Positions 8,056 to 15,279 of a stretch of DNA of 15,954 nt are shown in pieces. The position numbers were made by a program, and so were the translations under genes. Position 1 is the stretch's first letter. The number at the start of each line of letters is the position of its first letter. Under the pieces are notes generated by a model. The model was given only the letters and a program-made list of their open reading frames with translations, did no database searches and was not told the origin of the DNA. The stretch is from CAYMBL01 sp044225155 (GTDB lineage Bacteria; Planctomycetota; Phycisphaerae; UBA1845; Fen-1342): positions 1 to 15,954 of the forward strand of contig JBGAJB010000056.1 in NCBI GenBank assembly GCA_044225155.1, read 5' to 3'.

Positions 8056-9696
8056 ATGTCGTTCAGGCCTTTTGCCGTTGTGGCCGCGGTGCTCTTCGGA
8101 ATCCGCGTGGCCGCGGCGGATCCGCTGGAAACGCTGACCTACACGCTGACGCCCGACTTTCAGCACGGCGTTTTGAAGGTCGAACTCACCTGGCAGACGG
8201 CCGGCCGGCAGCGCTCGACGCTGGGCGTCTCGCCGCACTGGGGCCGCATTGAGGATGTCCCGGCGCTGCTCAAGAACCTTGCGTTCGACGGTCAGGGCGA
8301 GCGCGACGGTGCGCTCTGGCACATCGCCCACCGCACGGGCGCGGCCATCCATTGCGAATACGTCGTCGACTCCGGCCGGCGGGCATTCGATGATTGGGAG
8401 CTGACGCACCACCCCATCACGACGCCGGACTTCTTTCACGGCATGGGGAACGCGTTTCTCCTCACGCCGCAAAGCAGCGAGCGCATTCCCAAGCAATACG
8501 AAGTGATTCTGCGGTGGGTGCTGCCCAAGGGCATGAAGGCGGTCTGCTCGTGGGGTGTAGGGACGACGGTCGGCGCGACGCTGGACACGAGCGATCTGCG
8601 GCATTCGATCTATCTGGCCGGAAAGATCGTGACGCAGAGCGATAAATCCGGCGGGCAGCGCGTTACCGTCGCGATGGTCAACCGCTTCGATTTTGATCTC
8701 GCTCAGTTCACGCACATGACGACCGAGATCATCCGGCGGCAGTGCGAATTCATGCAGGAAAAGGCGTTTCCGGATTTCGTGGTGACGGTCGTGCCGGTCG
8801 GACCGCCGGTGAAGGCGGGCGAGTCGCGGCTTTCCGGCAACGGGCTGTACAACAGCTTTGCCCTCAGTCTCGCGCCGGGATCCAAGCTGACGGATGCCGT
8901 TGAGCACTTGTTTTCCCATGAGTTGTTTCACTTCTGGAACGGGCGCACGCTGGCCGCGGCCGACCCCGAGCGGCTGGTCTTCTGGTTCAGCGAGGGTCTT
9001 ACGGACTATTACTCGCTGCGAATTCTGCACGAGTCGGGTTATTGGGATGACGAAACGTATGCAAAGTGGGTGAACAAGCACCTGCGCGAATATGCGGTGA
9101 ACCCGGCGATCCACGCGACGAACGAGCAGATCGATAAGAACTATTGGAACGAGCGCGACACGGTAGGGGAGGTGCCTTATCAGCGCGGATTGGCGCTGGG
9201 ATTGCGCTGGCACAAGATCGCTCGCAATCAGGGCGTTCGCAGCGGGTTCGATGCACTCTTTCGGGCCCTGGTGGAACGCGCTCGCGCGGGCGGCTTCAAG
9301 CTTTCCAACGACAACATTCGACAAGTCGGGATCGAAACGCTGGGTGCGTGGTTTGGGCCGGAATTCGATCAGTTCGTCGTCCGCGCGGATACGGTGGAGA
9401 TCCCGCCCGATGCGCTTGCGCCAAAATTGATCGGGGAATTCAAACCGGTTCATGAGTTTGAACTGGGGTTTGATGCCCGTCCGTCAGTACGGGACAAAAA
9501 GATTCGCGGCCTCGTGAAAGGCTCGGCGGCCGAGAAGGCCGGCTTGCGCAGCGGCGACGAAATGACTTCCTGGGCCATTCACGGCGATCCCGACCGGCCT
9601 GTTCGCGTGACCGTTCGCCGGGGCGGCGCAGCGCAGGAAATCGAATACCTGCCACGCGGCAAGTCCGCGAATGCCGTGCAATTTCGTCCCCGCTAA
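8056..9696 (+). CDS. exported M61-family (glycyl aminopeptidase-like) metallopeptidase with C-terminal PDZ domain
   Basis: 546 residues. Signal peptide: core FAVVAAVLFGIRVAA with likely cleavage after AAA-D near residue 21. An N-terminal beta domain is followed by the catalytic domain: EHLFSHELFHFWNGR contains the zinc motif HELFH (288-292), and WFSEGLTDYY gives third ligand Glu313. This HExxH...(W/F)xxEGxTDYY arrangement is typical of M61. A PDZ-like segment spans about 466-535 (IRGLVKGSAAEKAGLRSGD is its characteristic core). The length is close to the usual 550-620. Known activity in characterised members: aminopeptidase with preference for glycine or alanine N-termini; substrate here unknown. 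The ATG has no Shine-Dalgarno site, and no other in-frame start upstream is better. Acts outside the cytoplasm, like the M1 enzyme encoded to its left. Confidence 0.93.
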   Translation: MSFRPFAVVAAVLFGIRVAAADPLETLTYTLTPDFQHGVLKVELTWQTAGRQRSTLGVSPHWGRIEDVPALLKNLAFDGQGERDGALWHIAHRTGAAIHCEYVVDSGRRAFDDWELTHHPITTPDFFHGMGNAFLLTPQSSERIPKQYEVILRWVLPKGMKAVCSWGVGTTVGATLDTSDLRHSIYLAGKIVTQSDKSGGQRVTVAMVNRFDFDLAQFTHMTTEIIRRQCEFMQEKAFPDFVVTVVPVGPPVKAGESRLSGNGLYNSFALSLAPGSKLTDAVEHLFSHELFHFWNGRTLAAADPERLVFWFSEGLTDYYSLRILHESGYWDDETYAKWVNKHLREYAVNPAIHATNEQIDKNYWNERDTVGEVPYQRGLALGLRWHKIARNQGVRSGFDALFRALVERARAGGFKLSNDNIRQVGIETLGAWFGPEFDQFVVRADTVEIPPDALAPKLIGEFKPVHEFELGFDARPSVRDKKIRGLVKGSAAEKAGLRSGDEMTSWAIHGDPDRPVRVTVRRGGAAQEIEYLPRGKSANAVQFRPR

Positions 9697-9752
9697 CGCC
9701 CCGGAACGCCCAGTGTCCAAATATGCCAATTGCCGGAACGAATTCTGAGGGT

Positions 9753-9769
9753 GGGGGATTTCTTCCCCC
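9753..9769 (+). terminator. possible hairpin between the M61 peptidase and lipoprotein genes
   Basis: GGGGGA (9753-9758) and TCCCCC (9764-9769) form a perfect six-base stem with a five-base loop, 57 bases after the M61 stop. There is no run of T after it, so termination is a weak call. The 168-base gap 9697-9864 shows nothing else that I can support. Confidence 0.3.
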
Positions 9770-9853
9770 GTCGGCCGATCGACGTGGATTTTGCTGCGTG
9801 GGCTGGCAACGTGGTCGGCGTTAGGATGGAATGTCACCGCTTTCTACTGAATG

Positions 9854-9859
9854 AGAGGA
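9854..9859 (+). promoter_or_regulatory. Shine-Dalgarno site of the lipoprotein gene
   Basis: AGAGGA, five bases before ATG 9865. It selects this start rather than the in-frame ATG at 9730, whose extra 45 residues are not signal-like. Confidence 0.6.
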
Positions 9860-9864
9860 TTACA

Positions 9865-10806
9865 ATGCGTCCGATTCTGCTCGCGGCCATGCCGCTCTCG
9901 CTGCTGCTCGTGGGATGCTCGGCCAATCTTGTGCGCGTCGAAGAGAAGTTCAGCATGACGGCCGCGTGGTCCGGCTATGAGCGCGTGATCGTTCGCACGG
10001 TGAACGGCCGCGTGGAGTTGCGCTCGGGCGGAACCGAGAGCGAGGCGTCGATCACCGGCGTGAAGCGCGCTGCCGGCCCATCGATCGGCGAGGCCCAGAA
10101 GAATCTGGCCGAGTTGAAGGTGTCGGCCGCACCCGATGCGCGCGATCCGCATGCGCTGCTGGTCTCGCTCGAATATCCCGAGGCGCTCAGACATCGAAAC
10201 ATCGGCGCCAGCTTCGTGATTCAGACGCCGGAAGCCTGTGCGGCCGACGTCAGCACCGGCAACGGCGAGATCATCGCGGAACATCTCAAAGGTCAGGTGA
10301 CCCTACACACGAGCAATGGCGGCGTGCATGCGACGGCCGTCGACGGGCCGCTGCACATCGATACGAGCAACGGCGACATCGAGGCCCGTGACATCAACGG
10401 ACGCGTCGAGGCGGATACGAGCAATGGCGGCGTGAAGCTGACGCAGGTCGCGGCCGGTTGCAATGTGGATTCGTCCAACGGCGATCTGGTGCTGACCAAC
10501 GTGCACGGCGCGGTGCGCGCCCGCTCGTCGAACGGCGGCATCTCGCTGGAAGGCGTGCCGGGGCCGGAGGATGCCGTCGAACTCGACACGAGCAATGGCG
10601 AGATCACGTTGAAGGTGCCGGCGACGCTCCGGGGACATTTGCGGCTCGTCACCTCGAATGGCCGCGTGAATACGACGTTCGGGGCGATGTCACTCAATAA
10701 TCCCCGGCTCGGCAAGACGAGCGTGGAAGCAGACATGAACGGCGGCGGCGCGGGCAAACTGCACGCGGAGACGTCGAACGGCTCAATTACGATATCGTGC
10801 CAGTGA
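9865..10806 (+). CDS. beta-solenoid lipoprotein, DUF4097-like
   Basis: 313 residues. The start at 9865 gives a lipoprotein signal peptide with lipobox LLVGC; Cys18 would be the lipidated residue. From about 129 to 310 the protein is made of repeats built on (T/S)SNG followed by a short beta strand, as in the DUF4097 / adhesin-like beta-repeat family. Glycines of the NG turn fall at 134, 152, 170, 188, 206 and 224, exactly 18 apart, then at 245, 266 and 306; half-way glycines at 143, 161, 179 and 215 show a nine-residue sub-repeat. This predicts a regular stack of beta coils anchored to a membrane by lipid. Function unknown: such domains occur in putative adhesins and in envelope proteins next to regulators. 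The region 52-128 has no repeats. No partner gene identifies a role. Confidence 0.9.
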   Translation: MRPILLAAMPLSLLLVGCSANLVRVEEKFSMTAAWSGYERVIVRTVNGRVELRSGGTESEASITGVKRAAGPSIGEAQKNLAELKVSAAPDARDPHALLVSLEYPEALRHRNIGASFVIQTPEACAADVSTGNGEIIAEHLKGQVTLHTSNGGVHATAVDGPLHIDTSNGDIEARDINGRVEADTSNGGVKLTQVAAGCNVDSSNGDLVLTNVHGAVRARSSNGGISLEGVPGPEDAVELDTSNGEITLKVPATLRGHLRLVTSNGRVNTTFGAMSLNNPRLGKTSVEADMNGGGAGKLHAETSNGSITISCQ

Positions 10807-10874
10807 CGGCTGAACATTTTTCACTATCGCGTACCCGTTTTACGTAGTGCGGCGCGGCGTTACGTTTCGCCCCC

Positions 10875-12821
10875 ATGCTGAACGCGCTGCTGCGCTGGTT
10901 GGTCTTGTCGCTGCTCTGGCTGCGCTACCGCGTGCGCGTCCGGGGCATCAATGACGTCGCGCGCCGCGGGAAGAGCGGGATTCTTTTTCTTCCGAATCAC
11001 CCGGGCCTGATCGATCCGATCATCGTTCTCTCGCGCCTGTGGGGGCCGTTCGCCCCGCGCGCACTGGCGGACAAGGATCAGATCGACCGTTTCTTCATCC
11101 GTTTTCTTGCAAAACGCATTCGCGTGCTGCCAATCGAGAGCATGGCCGAGCAGGGCGTCGGAGCGCGCGGACAGATCGCGGCCACCGTTGATTCCTGTGC
11201 GGCCGCCCTGCGCAAGGGCGACAACCTGATTCTCTATCCCTCTGGACACATCTATCGCTCGAAGCTGGAAGATTTGCGCGGCAACAGCGCGGTGGAACTC
11301 CTTCTGAAGGCCGCGCCGCAGACGCGGGTCGTATTGGTTCGCACGCGCGGGCTGTGGGGCAGCAGCTTCGGATTGGCCAGCGGCGAGATTCCGCATGTCG
11401 GCCCGCTGTTGCTCAAGCACGCGCTGCGATTGCTGGCGAACTTCCTCTTCTTCACGCCGCGTCGCGAAGTTTCCCTTGAGCTTTTTGAGCCGTCGGACCT
11501 CCCGCGCGACGAAGGCCGCGCAGCGCTGAATGGTTACATGGAGCGCTTTTACAACGCCGACGCGCCGCCGGCGACCTATGTGCCTTACACGATCTGGGAG
11601 GGTGGTGGCGTCCGCGAGTTGCCCGAGCCGAGTTTCGGAGTGCAGGCGGGCGACGCGAGCGAAGTGCCCGAAGCGACGCGTGCATTGGTAGAGGGGTATC
11701 TCCGAAAACTGACCGGGATCGAGAAATTCGCGCTCACGGATCGCCTCGCGCAGGACCTCGGGCTCGACAGTCTCGCCCGCGCGGAATTGCTCATCTGGCT
11801 GAACAAGGAATTCGGCGCGGCCACGGGCGATGCGGACGCCCTGCAAACGGTGGCGGACGTTCTGCTTGCGACGCGCGGCGGTGGCGGACGTTCTGCTTGC
11901 GACGCGCGGCGAGGCCGTCGGAAGGCGCGTGACGGCGCTCAAGCCGATTCCGCGCGGCTGGTCGCAGGACGTGCCGCGTATGCGCGTGGACGCGCCGCCC
12001 GGCGCGACGCTGACCGAAGTGTTTTTGTCGGCCGCGCGAAAGAACCCGTCGAGCGTGATCGTTGCCGACCAAGCGAGCGGAGCACGGACCTACCGCGATC
12101 TCATCACGGCCATCCTCGCGCTGCGGCCGCACGTGGAGCCGCTGCCCGGCGAATCGATCGGCGTGTTGCTGCCGGCGTCGGTAGGTGCGGTCGTCGCCTA
12201 TCTCACGGCGCTTTTCTCGGGCAAGACGCCGGTCATGGTGAACTGGACCACCGGGGCGCGAAATATCCAGCACGCGCTCGAATTGACCGGCGCCAAACAG
12301 GTTTTGACTGCCAAAGCCCTCGTCGCCCGACTGGCGCAACAGGGGATCGATCTCAGGTCGATCGCCGATCGATTCGTTTTCCTGGAAGAGCTCGGCGCGC
12401 GGCTGACGCGCTGGGAGAAACTCAGTGCGGCAATTCGCGCGAGATTCGACTGGTCGTCGCTGGCCGGCGTCAAAGTGCGTTCGACGGCGGCGATTCTTCT
12501 GACCAGCGGCTCCGAGGCACTGCCGAAGGCCGTGCCGCTGACGCACGAAAATCTGCTGACGAATCTCCGCGACGTGCTATCAGTCTACCGGCTCTACAGC
12601 GACGATCGATTGATCGGATTCCTGCCGCCGTTTCACTCGTTTGGGCTGACCGTCACGATGCTGCTGCCGCTGGTGGCGGGAGTGCGTTCGGTCTATCACG
12701 CCAACCCCACCGAAACGTGGCTGCTCGCGCGGCTCATCGAGGCGTATCGCTGTACGCTGCTGGTCGGCACGCCGACATTTCTCGCCTCGCTCGTGCGAAC
12801 GGCCGGCGCCGGACAACTTGA
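10875..12821 (+). CDS. N-terminal part as read: PlsC-like acyltransferase and acyl carrier domain, with an out-of-frame tail
   Basis: ATG 10875 opens a 648-codon frame, of which only the first 335 residues are meaningful. A hydrophobic N-terminus (4-17) suggests membrane association. NHPGLIDP carries the acyltransferase His42-x4-Asp47 pair; YPSGHIYRS (121-129) sits where most PlsC proteins have an EGTR block, a variant with Ser in place of Glu. Residues about 268-332 form a carrier domain with DLGLDSLARAE, Ser299 being the expected phosphopantetheine site. After the duplication (from about residue 336) the translation becomes Arg/Ala/Gly-rich and is a shifted reading of the ligase. No Shine-Dalgarno is visible; the 68 bases between the lipoprotein stop and this ATG hold an AT-rich patch (about 10812-10845) that may contain the promoter. 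Confidence 0.75.
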   Translation: MLNALLRWLVLSLLWLRYRVRVRGINDVARRGKSGILFLPNHPGLIDPIIVLSRLWGPFAPRALADKDQIDRFFIRFLAKRIRVLPIESMAEQGVGARGQIAATVDSCAAALRKGDNLILYPSGHIYRSKLEDLRGNSAVELLLKAAPQTRVVLVRTRGLWGSSFGLASGEIPHVGPLLLKHALRLLANFLFFTPRREVSLELFEPSDLPRDEGRAALNGYMERFYNADAPPATYVPYTIWEGGGVRELPEPSFGVQAGDASEVPEATRALVEGYLRKLTGIEKFALTDRLAQDLGLDSLARAELLIWLNKEFGAATGDADALQTVADVLLATRGGGGRSACDARRGRRKARDGAQADSARLVAGRAAYARGRAARRDADRSVFVGRAKEPVERDRCRPSERSTDLPRSHHGHPRAAAARGAAARRIDRRVAAGVGRCGRRLSHGAFLGQDAGHGELDHRGAKYPARARIDRRQTGFDCQSPRRPTGATGDRSQVDRRSIRFPGRARRAADALGETQCGNSREIRLVVAGRRQSAFDGGDSSDQRLRGTAEGRAADARKSADESPRRAISLPALQRRSIDRIPAAVSLVWADRHDAAAAGGGSAFGLSRQPHRNVAARAAHRGVSLYAAGRHADISRLARANGRRRTT

Positions 12822-13548
12822 GACTCTGCGGCTGGCCATCACCGGCGCGGAACGTTGCCCGGATCGGACATACGACGCCGTAGCGGCCGCGTGCCCGAAT
12901 GCCGTCGTCCTTGAAGGTTACGGCGTGACGGAGTGCTCGCCGATCGTTTCCGCCAATCGTGAAGAAGCACCGCAGCGCGGCTCGATCGGCCAGCCGCTTC
13001 CATCGGTGAAGATCGCAATTATCGACGCCGAGACGGGCGTCGACGCCGCGCCCGGTCAGGCGGGAATCCTGCTGGTTCGCGGACCGAGCGTGTTTCCGGG
13101 CTATCTGGGGGCGGCGAATTCCCCGTTCGTTCAACACGCCGCCGAAGACTGGTACTCGACGGGCGATCTGGTCGTCGCCGACGAGACGGGAGTCCTGACG
13201 TTTCGCGGACGGCTCAAACGTTTTGTAAAGATCGGCGGAGAGATGATCTCTTTGCCCGCGATCGAAGGTGTCTTGGAATCGGCCTACGGCAGCGAATCGG
13301 ATGACGGACCGGTTCTGGCCGTGGATTCCACTGCGGACGAACGTCATCCGGAGTTGGTGCTTTTCTCAGTGCGCGATCTGGAGCGCGCGGAGGTCAATCG
13401 GCGCATCCGTGAGGCCGGGCTTTCGCCGCTTCACAATGTCGCGCGCGTGGTGCGAGTGGATTCGATTCCCGTGCTGGGCACGGGCAAAACAGATTACCGC
13501 GCATTGCGCACGCTGCTACAGGTATCCGCCTCGTCTGACCGAGAATAG
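11830..13548 (+). CDS. C-terminal part as read: AMP-dependent acyl ligase (acyl-ACP/acyl-CoA synthetase)
   Basis: Open frame of 572 codons from ATG 11830; its first 17 residues are a shifted reading of the carrier domain, and an in-frame GTG at 11881 lies inside the second repeat copy, so the nominal start is not natural. From about residue 55 it is a complete adenylate-forming enzyme: phosphate loop LTSGSEALPKAV (224-235), EGYGVTE (362-368), WYSTGD (441-446), hinge region RLKRFVKIGGE (461-471) and C-terminal catalytic Lys553 in GTGKTDYRA. The SGSEAxPK form of the loop resembles Aas/acyl-ACP synthetases more than luciferases. Known reaction: fatty acid plus ATP to acyl-adenylate, then transfer to a thiol, here most likely the carrier encoded in the preceding frame. 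Without the upstream half it could still fold as a free-standing ligase if translation started internally. Confidence 0.8.
   Translation: MRTPCKRWRTFCLRRAAVADVLLATRGEAVGRRVTALKPIPRGWSQDVPRMRVDAPPGATLTEVFLSAARKNPSSVIVADQASGARTYRDLITAILALRPHVEPLPGESIGVLLPASVGAVVAYLTALFSGKTPVMVNWTTGARNIQHALELTGAKQVLTAKALVARLAQQGIDLRSIADRFVFLEELGARLTRWEKLSAAIRARFDWSSLAGVKVRSTAAILLTSGSEALPKAVPLTHENLLTNLRDVLSVYRLYSDDRLIGFLPPFHSFGLTVTMLLPLVAGVRSVYHANPTETWLLARLIEAYRCTLLVGTPTFLASLVRTAGAGQLETLRLAITGAERCPDRTYDAVAAACPNAVVLEGYGVTECSPIVSANREEAPQRGSIGQPLPSVKIAIIDAETGVDAAPGQAGILLVRGPSVFPGYLGAANSPFVQHAAEDWYSTGDLVVADETGVLTFRGRLKRFVKIGGEMISLPAIEGVLESAYGSESDDGPVLAVDSTADERHPELVLFSVRDLERAEVNRRIREAGLSPLHNVARVVRVDSIPVLGTGKTDYRALRTLLQVSASSDRE
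11848..11911 (+). repeat. perfect 31-base tandem duplication (two copies) inside a gene
   Basis: The 31 bases at 11849-11879 are repeated without a mismatch at 11880-11910. Identity at period 31 extends one base on each side, so the periodic tract is 11848-11911. The unit begins GGTGGCGGACG and ends GACGCGCGGC. Its length is 1 modulo 3 and shifts the frame at the junction of the carrier and ligase domains. No inverted ends, target-site signature or other copy in the window was noticed. Confidence 0.97.
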
Positions 13549-13913
13549 ACCCTCTGGCCGATGCCAAGGCCGAGAATGAACGAGGGAAATGCGTCTATGT
13601 CGAGAGACGGAAAGCCGGCGAAAGGTCCAATAACAAACACCGAACGGCCTTCCAAGCCAATGGACGCAGTTTTTACGGAAGTCCTTGCAGCGTCATCATT
13701 TTTTCACCTACTCTTCATGACAGGCAGCGTTGAAACGGCATGCCCGACGAGGTAAACTTCGGCACTAGAGGAGGGGAGGCGTCTTTCACCGGCGTCCTTC
13801 CTGAAGCACGGGGCGATTTCGCGTTCGACCTGAACGAGTAGTGCAACCTGAGTCGCGGTATCGCAAGCGCCTTCCGACGGCGCGAGCGGAGCTTTCGCCT
13901 CCCGGGTTCACGC

Positions 13914-13927
13914 CAAACGTGCGTTTG
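13914..13927. promoter_or_regulatory. 14-base perfect palindrome, candidate operator
   Basis: CAAACG-TG-CGTTTG reads the same on both strands apart from the two central bases, and lies 38 bases before the glycosyltransferase start. This size and symmetry suit a dimeric repressor site; no regulator gene is adjacent. Confidence 0.35.
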
Positions 13928-13948
13928 AGGGGAAGACGGCGAGCCGAC

Positions 13949-13957
13949 GGAGAGGAG
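13949..13957 (+). promoter_or_regulatory. Shine-Dalgarno site of the glycosyltransferase gene
   Basis: GGAGAGGAG ends eight bases before ATG 13966, a strong purine-rich site that supports this start although it puts about 22 extra residues in front of the first beta strand. Confidence 0.6.
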
Positions 13958-13965
13958 CCACGAGG

Positions 13966-15267
13966 ATGGGGACGGCTAAGGAAGCCATCAATCGTCTGGT
14001 TCATGGTCGGGAAGTTCGCAACGGAGAAGCAAAACTGAAAATTGGAATCGTGGCGGCCTGCCCGTTTCCCTGTAATCACGGCACGCCCGGCGGAATTCGG
14101 GAGAAGGCGGAAGCCCTCGCCGAACTCGGCCATGACGTTCACATTATTACTTATTACGCGCAGCAACCCGGCGAGGTCCGCGGGGTCAAGATTCACCGCA
14201 TTCCGAAGTTCGGCCCGGTCGACGATGTCCGCGTCGGTCCGAGCGTGGCGAAGATCTTTTGGAACGTCGCGCTCATCTTTAAGTTGATCCAGGTGGTTTG
14301 GCGCGAAAAGCTCCAGGTGCTGCACGGCATCAACTACGAAGGCGCCATGATCGGCTGGGCGGCGAAAGTCGTTACCGGCCGCCCACTCGTCTACGGCGCG
14401 GTAAACACGATGATCGACGAGCTGCACACCTACAAGTTCATCCGCCCGATGTGGCTGGCCAAGGGCCTGGCCCGGGTACTGGACTGGTGGGTGCCGCGAA
14501 TGGCCGACCGCATCATGTGCTATACGCGGACGATCCGCGATTTCCTTGTGAATTCCGGCATTCCCGCGGAGCGTGTGGTCGAAGTGAAACTCGGCATCGA
14601 CCTGTCGATGTTCGCCGACGCCCAGCCCGGCAATGCCCGCCAGCGAATGGGCCTGAACGGCGATCCGCTCGTCATGTACACCGGCGTGCTGAACCGCTTC
14701 CAGCGCATCGACTATTTACTGGACGCGATGAAGATCGTTCTCGAAAAGAAGCCAAATGCGAAGCTTGCGTTCGTCCGGACGCTCGACGACGAAGAGCATC
14801 GCCGCGATGTGGATCAGATGGCCGTGGAGCGCGGCGTGAGTCAGGCGGTCCTCTATCCGCCCGTCATTCCGTTCGCCGATCTGCCGGCGTTCATCGCCGC
14901 CGCTGATACGACAGTCGTCCCGCGTCCGGATTGCCCCGGCGTCCCGGTGAAGCTGCTGAACTTCATGGCCGCCGGCAAGCCGGTCGTCGTGACGAAGGGT
15001 TCGAGCCAAGGGCTGGAGAACGAAGTCGAGGCAATGGTGACCGCCGATCACGACGTGTCAGCCATGGCCGAGGCTGTGCTGCGCGTGCTCGACGATAAGG
15101 CGCTCGCCGCCCGACTGGGTGAAAATGCGCGGCGCGTCGCCTGCAACGAATATGACCGGCTGGCGGCTGCCCGCCACCTGGTTTCGGTTTATCAGCTTGC
15201 GATGGAGGACTGCGGCCACCCGGTTCCTGAGCCGGCTCCGATGGTTTCGCCGAGCGCGGGATCCTGA
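13966..15267 (+). CDS. family 4 glycosyltransferase (GT-B fold)
   Basis: 433 residues. The N-terminal Rossmann half starts at LKIGIVAACPFP (24-35) and has the usual GTPGGIREKAEALAELGHDVHI block; the second half starts near LVMYTGVLNRFQRIDYLLDA and ends with the nucleotide-sugar region DCPGVPVKLLNFMAAGKPVVVTKG. This is the layout of GT4 enzymes, which transfer a sugar from a nucleotide donor to a lipid or glycan with retention. Family members normally have E-x7-E in the last region; here the aligned positions are Pro324 and Asn332, which may mean an altered donor site. There is no signal peptide; a hydrophobic amphipathic part near 96-110 could touch the membrane. The proline-rich tail (422-433) is dispensable-looking. 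Donor and acceptor are unknown; the neighbouring acyltransferases suggest a glycolipid or envelope glycan. Confidence 0.92.
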   Translation: MGTAKEAINRLVHGREVRNGEAKLKIGIVAACPFPCNHGTPGGIREKAEALAELGHDVHIITYYAQQPGEVRGVKIHRIPKFGPVDDVRVGPSVAKIFWNVALIFKLIQVVWREKLQVLHGINYEGAMIGWAAKVVTGRPLVYGAVNTMIDELHTYKFIRPMWLAKGLARVLDWWVPRMADRIMCYTRTIRDFLVNSGIPAERVVEVKLGIDLSMFADAQPGNARQRMGLNGDPLVMYTGVLNRFQRIDYLLDAMKIVLEKKPNAKLAFVRTLDDEEHRRDVDQMAVERGVSQAVLYPPVIPFADLPAFIAAADTTVVPRPDCPGVPVKLLNFMAAGKPVVVTKGSSQGLENEVEAMVTADHDVSAMAEAVLRVLDDKALAARLGENARRVACNEYDRLAAARHLVSVYQLAMEDCGHPVPEPAPMVSPSAGS

Positions 15268-15279
15268 GACTGGGCGGAA

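Larger units (their letters stand above)
10875..13548 (+). pseudogene. PlsC acyltransferase - acyl carrier protein - AMP ligase fusion, frameshifted by a 31-base tandem duplication
   Basis: Two overlapping plus-strand ORFs in different frames encode the consecutive parts of one protein. Removing one 31-base copy from the tract at 11848-11911 leaves 2643 bases, exactly 881 codons, coding 880 residues: PlsC-type acyltransferase (about 1-235), phosphopantetheine-binding carrier (about 265-335, Ser299) and adenylate-forming ligase (about 345-875). The first half reads VADVLLATRG and the second half reads VADVLLATRGEAVG, so the same words occur twice at the break. Related known enzyme: Aas of E. 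coli, an acyltransferase-ligase fusion for recycling lysophospholipids, which has no carrier domain between. As written the DNA makes no complete protein. The cause may be a real mutation or an assembly overlap. All motifs are intact and there is no other lesion, so decay, if real, is recent. Confidence 0.8.
13549..13965. other. 417-base intergenic region before the glycosyltransferase gene
   Basis: The longest non-coding stretch here. Its left part (about 13620-13720) is richer in A and T than the flanking genes and probably holds the promoter of the downstream gene, though no convincing -35/-10 pair can be named. A 64-codon ORF at 13561-13755 has no Shine-Dalgarno, no domain and atypical composition; I do not call it. 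The right part carries a perfect palindrome (13914-13927) and the glycosyltransferase ribosome binding site. Confidence 0.6.

Noticed and set aside
7738..9453. Minus-strand 571-codon ORF
   Set aside because: Antisense shadow of the M61 peptidase gene; Arg/His-rich, no domain.
10308..10800. DNA-level tandem repeat in the lipoprotein gene
   Set aside because: The repeated ACGAGCAATGGC-like words follow from the SNG protein motif and vary at codon third positions, so this is protein repetition, not a DNA repeat.
11848..11911. Programmed ribosomal frameshifting as the explanation for the split gene
   Set aside because: There is no slippery heptamer or release-factor-like signal; an exact tandem duplication of 31 bases explains the shift completely.
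11848..11911. CRISPR-like repeat
   Set aside because: Only two directly abutting copies with no spacer, inside a coding sequence.
10860..11942. Minus-strand 360-codon ORF, also 11791-12546
   Set aside because: Antisense to the acyltransferase-ligase gene, with no motif.
13561..13755. Plus-strand 64-codon ORF after the ligase
   Set aside because: No Shine-Dalgarno, no domain, atypical composition; treated as non-coding.
13786..14427. Minus-strand 213-codon ORF
   Set aside because: Mostly antisense to the glycosyltransferase gene.
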